NCBI GenBank assembly: GCA_015661795.1
Contig: DQVJ01000102.1
Coordinates: 1 to 7,641 of the forward strand
DNA: 7,641 nucleotides
Source of the DNA: Sulfurovum sp.
Lineage (GTDB): Bacteria; Campylobacterota; Campylobacteria; Campylobacterales; Sulfurovaceae
Direction: 5' to 3'
The notes under the pieces: model-generated
The model's input: the letters and a program-made list of their open reading frames with translations, nothing else
The model's database searches: none
What the model was told of the DNA's origin: nothing
Translations under genes and position numbers: made by a program
Part shown: piece after piece, positions 6,056 through 7,641 of the stretch
How positions within the stretch are numbered: position 1 is the first letter of the stretch
Layout: each line of letters opens with the position of its first letter

Positions 6056-7150
6056 GTGAAATATAATACGGTATTACAGAACATCAAGACATATGAAGCA
6101 GGTAAACCTATCGAACTTGTGGTACGTGAATTTGGTATAGCTGCAAAGGATGTTGTGAAGCTCGCTTCGAATGAAAATCCTATAGGCACAAGTCCTGCAG
6201 TACAAAAAGCTATTATCGCGAATGCTTCAAGAGCACATTTGTATCCTGATGACTCTATGTTTGAACTTAAAAATGCCTTGGCTGAAAAATATCTGGTACA
6301 AGAAGAAAATATTATTATCGGTGCGGGGTCTGACCAAGTATTGGAATTTATTTCTCGTGCGGTATTGAATGAAAACACTTCTGTACTGATGTCTGCTGTG
6401 ACCTTTGCCATGTATGAGATTTATGCCAAGCAAATGGGAGCAAAAATTTATAGAACAGCCAGTTATGAGCATAAATATGATGAATTTATAGAAGCGTATA
6501 GAATGTATAAACCAAAAATAATTTATCTTTGTACGCCAAATAATCCAACAGGTGATGCTACAACTAAAGAAACAGTGTTAGAGATTATTAATGCTATAGA
6601 TAAAGAAACCCTTATAGTCGTGGATGGTGCCTATATGGAATATGCAATCGCCAAAGATGAAACATATGCAATTACACCACAAGACCTTATGGATTTTGAA
6701 AATGTTATTTATTTAGGGACATTTTCAAAAGCATATGGTTTGGGAGGTATGCGTGTTGGATATGGTATCGCGCAGCCTGAGATAATAGAAGAGTTATACA
6801 AAATGCGTCCGCCATTTAATATATCTACACTTTCACTTGTTGCTGCTATAGAAGCATGTAAAGACGAGAAATTTGTAGAAGAGTCTATTTGTTTACATAA
6901 AGAACAGATAAAACGTTACGAACGTTTCGCTAAAGAAAATGGATTTACATATATAGAGAGTTATACAAACTTTATTACCTATTTGTTTGATGAGAGTAAA
7001 GATTCAACTACTATAGCTGATACATTGTTAAAACGTGGGGTTATTATAAGAAATTTAGCATCTTATGGAATGAATGCTATTCGTATTACAATAGGGACAC
7101 AGAAACAAAATGATATTTTCTTTCAACATTTTTCGGAACTTATATCATGA
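6056..7150 (+). CDS. hisC: Histidinol-phosphate aminotransferase
   Basis: HisC transfers an amino group from glutamate to imidazole-acetol phosphate in histidine synthesis, and many HisC enzymes also act on aromatic keto acids. It is a PLP fold-type I enzyme. Visible marks are KLASNENPIG (35-44), YPDD (63-66), GAGSDQV (89-95), PNNPTG (161-166), VVDGAY (188-193) with Asp190, the PLP lysine K225 in GTFSKAYGLGGMRVGYG, and the substrate-binding RITIG (343-347). The 364 residues are usual. GTG at 6056 is the chosen start because AGGGAG (6041-6046) lies 9 bases upstream and the next residues match the Campylobacter protein start as I recall it. Placed after pheA, it could supply aromatic transamination as well as histidine synthesis; this is inference. 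The stop overlaps the next ATG. Confidence 0.95.
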   Translation: MKYNTVLQNIKTYEAGKPIELVVREFGIAAKDVVKLASNENPIGTSPAVQKAIIANASRAHLYPDDSMFELKNALAEKYLVQEENIIIGAGSDQVLEFISRAVLNENTSVLMSAVTFAMYEIYAKQMGAKIYRTASYEHKYDEFIEAYRMYKPKIIYLCTPNNPTGDATTKETVLEIINAIDKETLIVVDGAYMEYAIAKDETYAITPQDLMDFENVIYLGTFSKAYGLGGMRVGYGIAQPEIIEELYKMRPPFNISTLSLVAAIEACKDEKFVEESICLHKEQIKRYERFAKENGFTYIESYTNFITYLFDESKDSTTIADTLLKRGVIIRNLASYGMNAIRITIGTQKQNDIFFQHFSELIS

Positions 7151-7353
7151 AAAAGGTAGAAGTGGTTAAAAGTTCCGAAGTGGAGATAAAACCTTTTATT
7201 TTAAATGATTTCATTCAAAATAAAGAGATGCATGGTAGTATGAAAAAAGTAAGTAAAAAAGAGTTAAAGCAACTAGCTGATGTATTAGGCTTATCTTATG
7301 ATGATACACAAATTATTTTTAGTAAAAAACTACTGAATGAATATTTAAAATAA
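7147..7353 (+). CDS. Unrecognised 68-residue protein between hisC and dxs
   Basis: I do not recognise this protein. It is lysine-rich and has no membrane segment, signal peptide or cysteine. Residues about 1-30 (VKSSEVEIKPFILNDFIQ) look extended and polar. Residues about 33-68 look helical, with SKKELKQLADVLGL and a leucine-rich end. It is likely a real gene: its ATG overlaps the hisC stop as ATGA, it ends 10 bases before the dxs start, and base composition matches its neighbours. Translation is probably coupled to hisC. In flagellated Campylobacterota such as C. jejuni, fliF, fliG and fliH occupy the space between hisC and dxs, as I recall. This small gene is all that lies there here. I see no convincing likeness to FliF, FliG or FliH, so neither replacement nor remnant can be claimed. 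Confidence 0.7.
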   Translation: MKKVEVVKSSEVEIKPFILNDFIQNKEMHGSMKKVSKKELKQLADVLGLSYDDTQIIFSKKLLNEYLK

Positions 7354-7363
7354 AAGAGTTGAA

Positions 7364-7641
7364 ATGATGGATATTAAAACATGTTCCATAGAAGAACTAC
7401 ATACACTAGCAGCAGATATTAGACAGAAAATATTAGACACAGTAAGTAAAAATGGGGGACATCTTTCTTCAACGATGGGTGCTACTGATCTTATTGTAGC
7501 AATGCATAGAGTATTTGATGTGGAAAATGACCCTTTTATTTTTGATGTAAGTCATCAAGCGTATGCACATAAGTTACTCACAGGAAGATGGGATGATTTT
7601 GATACATTACGTCAATTTGATGGTCTTTGTGGCTATACCAA
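7364..7641 (+). CDS. dxs: 1-deoxy-D-xylulose-5-phosphate synthase, N-terminal part (partial)
   Basis: The frame opens with ATG-ATG at 7364/7367 and stays open to the window end (92 codons). Dxs condenses pyruvate and glyceraldehyde 3-phosphate with thiamine diphosphate, the entry step of the MEP isoprenoid pathway. The transketolase-like N terminus shows SKNGGHLSSTMGATDLIVA, followed by FDVSHQAYAHKLLTGR, which contains the family's HQAYxHK motif, and TLRQFDGLCGYT. The family usually has DVGHQAY; Ser here replaces Gly, as I recall it does in Campylobacter. AGAG at 7355-7358 lies 5 or 8 bases before the two possible ATGs, so the exact start is open. In C. jejuni dxs also sits at the end of the lysA-pheA-hisC cluster. 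Confidence 0.93.
   Translation, partial: MMDIKTCSIEELHTLAADIRQKILDTVSKNGGHLSSTMGATDLIVAMHRVFDVENDPFIFDVSHQAYAHKLLTGRWDDFDTLRQFDGLCGYT

Noticed and set aside
6001..6472. Minus-strand frames (136 and 81 codons) opposite hisC
   Set aside because: hisC is complete with all its PLP motifs on the other strand; these frames show no independent signal.
6911..6927. Inverted repeat AAACGTT-ACG-AACGTTT inside hisC
   Set aside because: Seven-base arms with short loops are expected a few times in 7.6 kb by chance, and this one sits mid-gene with no context.

Overview
The window looks like chromosomal housekeeping DNA from a Campylobacterota (epsilonproteobacterial) organism, most likely a Sulfurovum-like lineage without flagella. 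This rests on AT-rich composition, protein sequences that resemble Campylobacter and Helicobacter homologues by eye, and gene order. The order tal / rplY / pth / LptF-LptG permease matches what I recall from Helicobacter pylori. The order rplY / pth / permease / lysA / pheA / hisC / (fliF-fliG-fliH) / dxs matches what I recall from Campylobacter jejuni. No database search was possible.

Every gene is on the + strand and spacing is tight, suggesting three transcription units. (1) 1-1299: the end of transaldolase, then a PilT/PilU-type pilus retraction ATPase. (2) About 1335-3651: a promoter and a roughly 110-nt leader holding a hairpin and a possible 6-codon leader ORF, then rplY (L25/Ctc), pth (peptidyl-tRNA hydrolase) and a six-helix LptF/LptG-family permease; pth and the permease overlap by ATGA. 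(3) About 3705 to the window end: a promoter, then lysA (last step of lysine synthesis), pheA (chorismate mutase-prephenate dehydratase), hisC, an unrecognised 68-codon gene, and the start of dxs (first step of the MEP isoprenoid pathway). hisC and the small gene also overlap by ATGA.

Functionally this is a ribosome and translation-quality module (L25, Pth), an envelope lipopolysaccharide-export component, and an amino-acid plus isoprenoid biosynthesis operon. No RNA genes, insertion sequences, CRISPR arrays, attachment sites or convincing intrinsic terminators were seen. No gene-free stretch exceeds about 155 bases.

Four observations merit a second look: a perfect 30-bp palindrome inside pth, exactly in register with its codons; the structured rplY leader with a possible arginine-rich minigene; the small gene occupying the place where flagellated relatives carry fliF-fliG-fliH; and the absence of the usual Phe-binding ESRP motif from the PheA ACT domain. 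I see no clearly new multi-gene system here.
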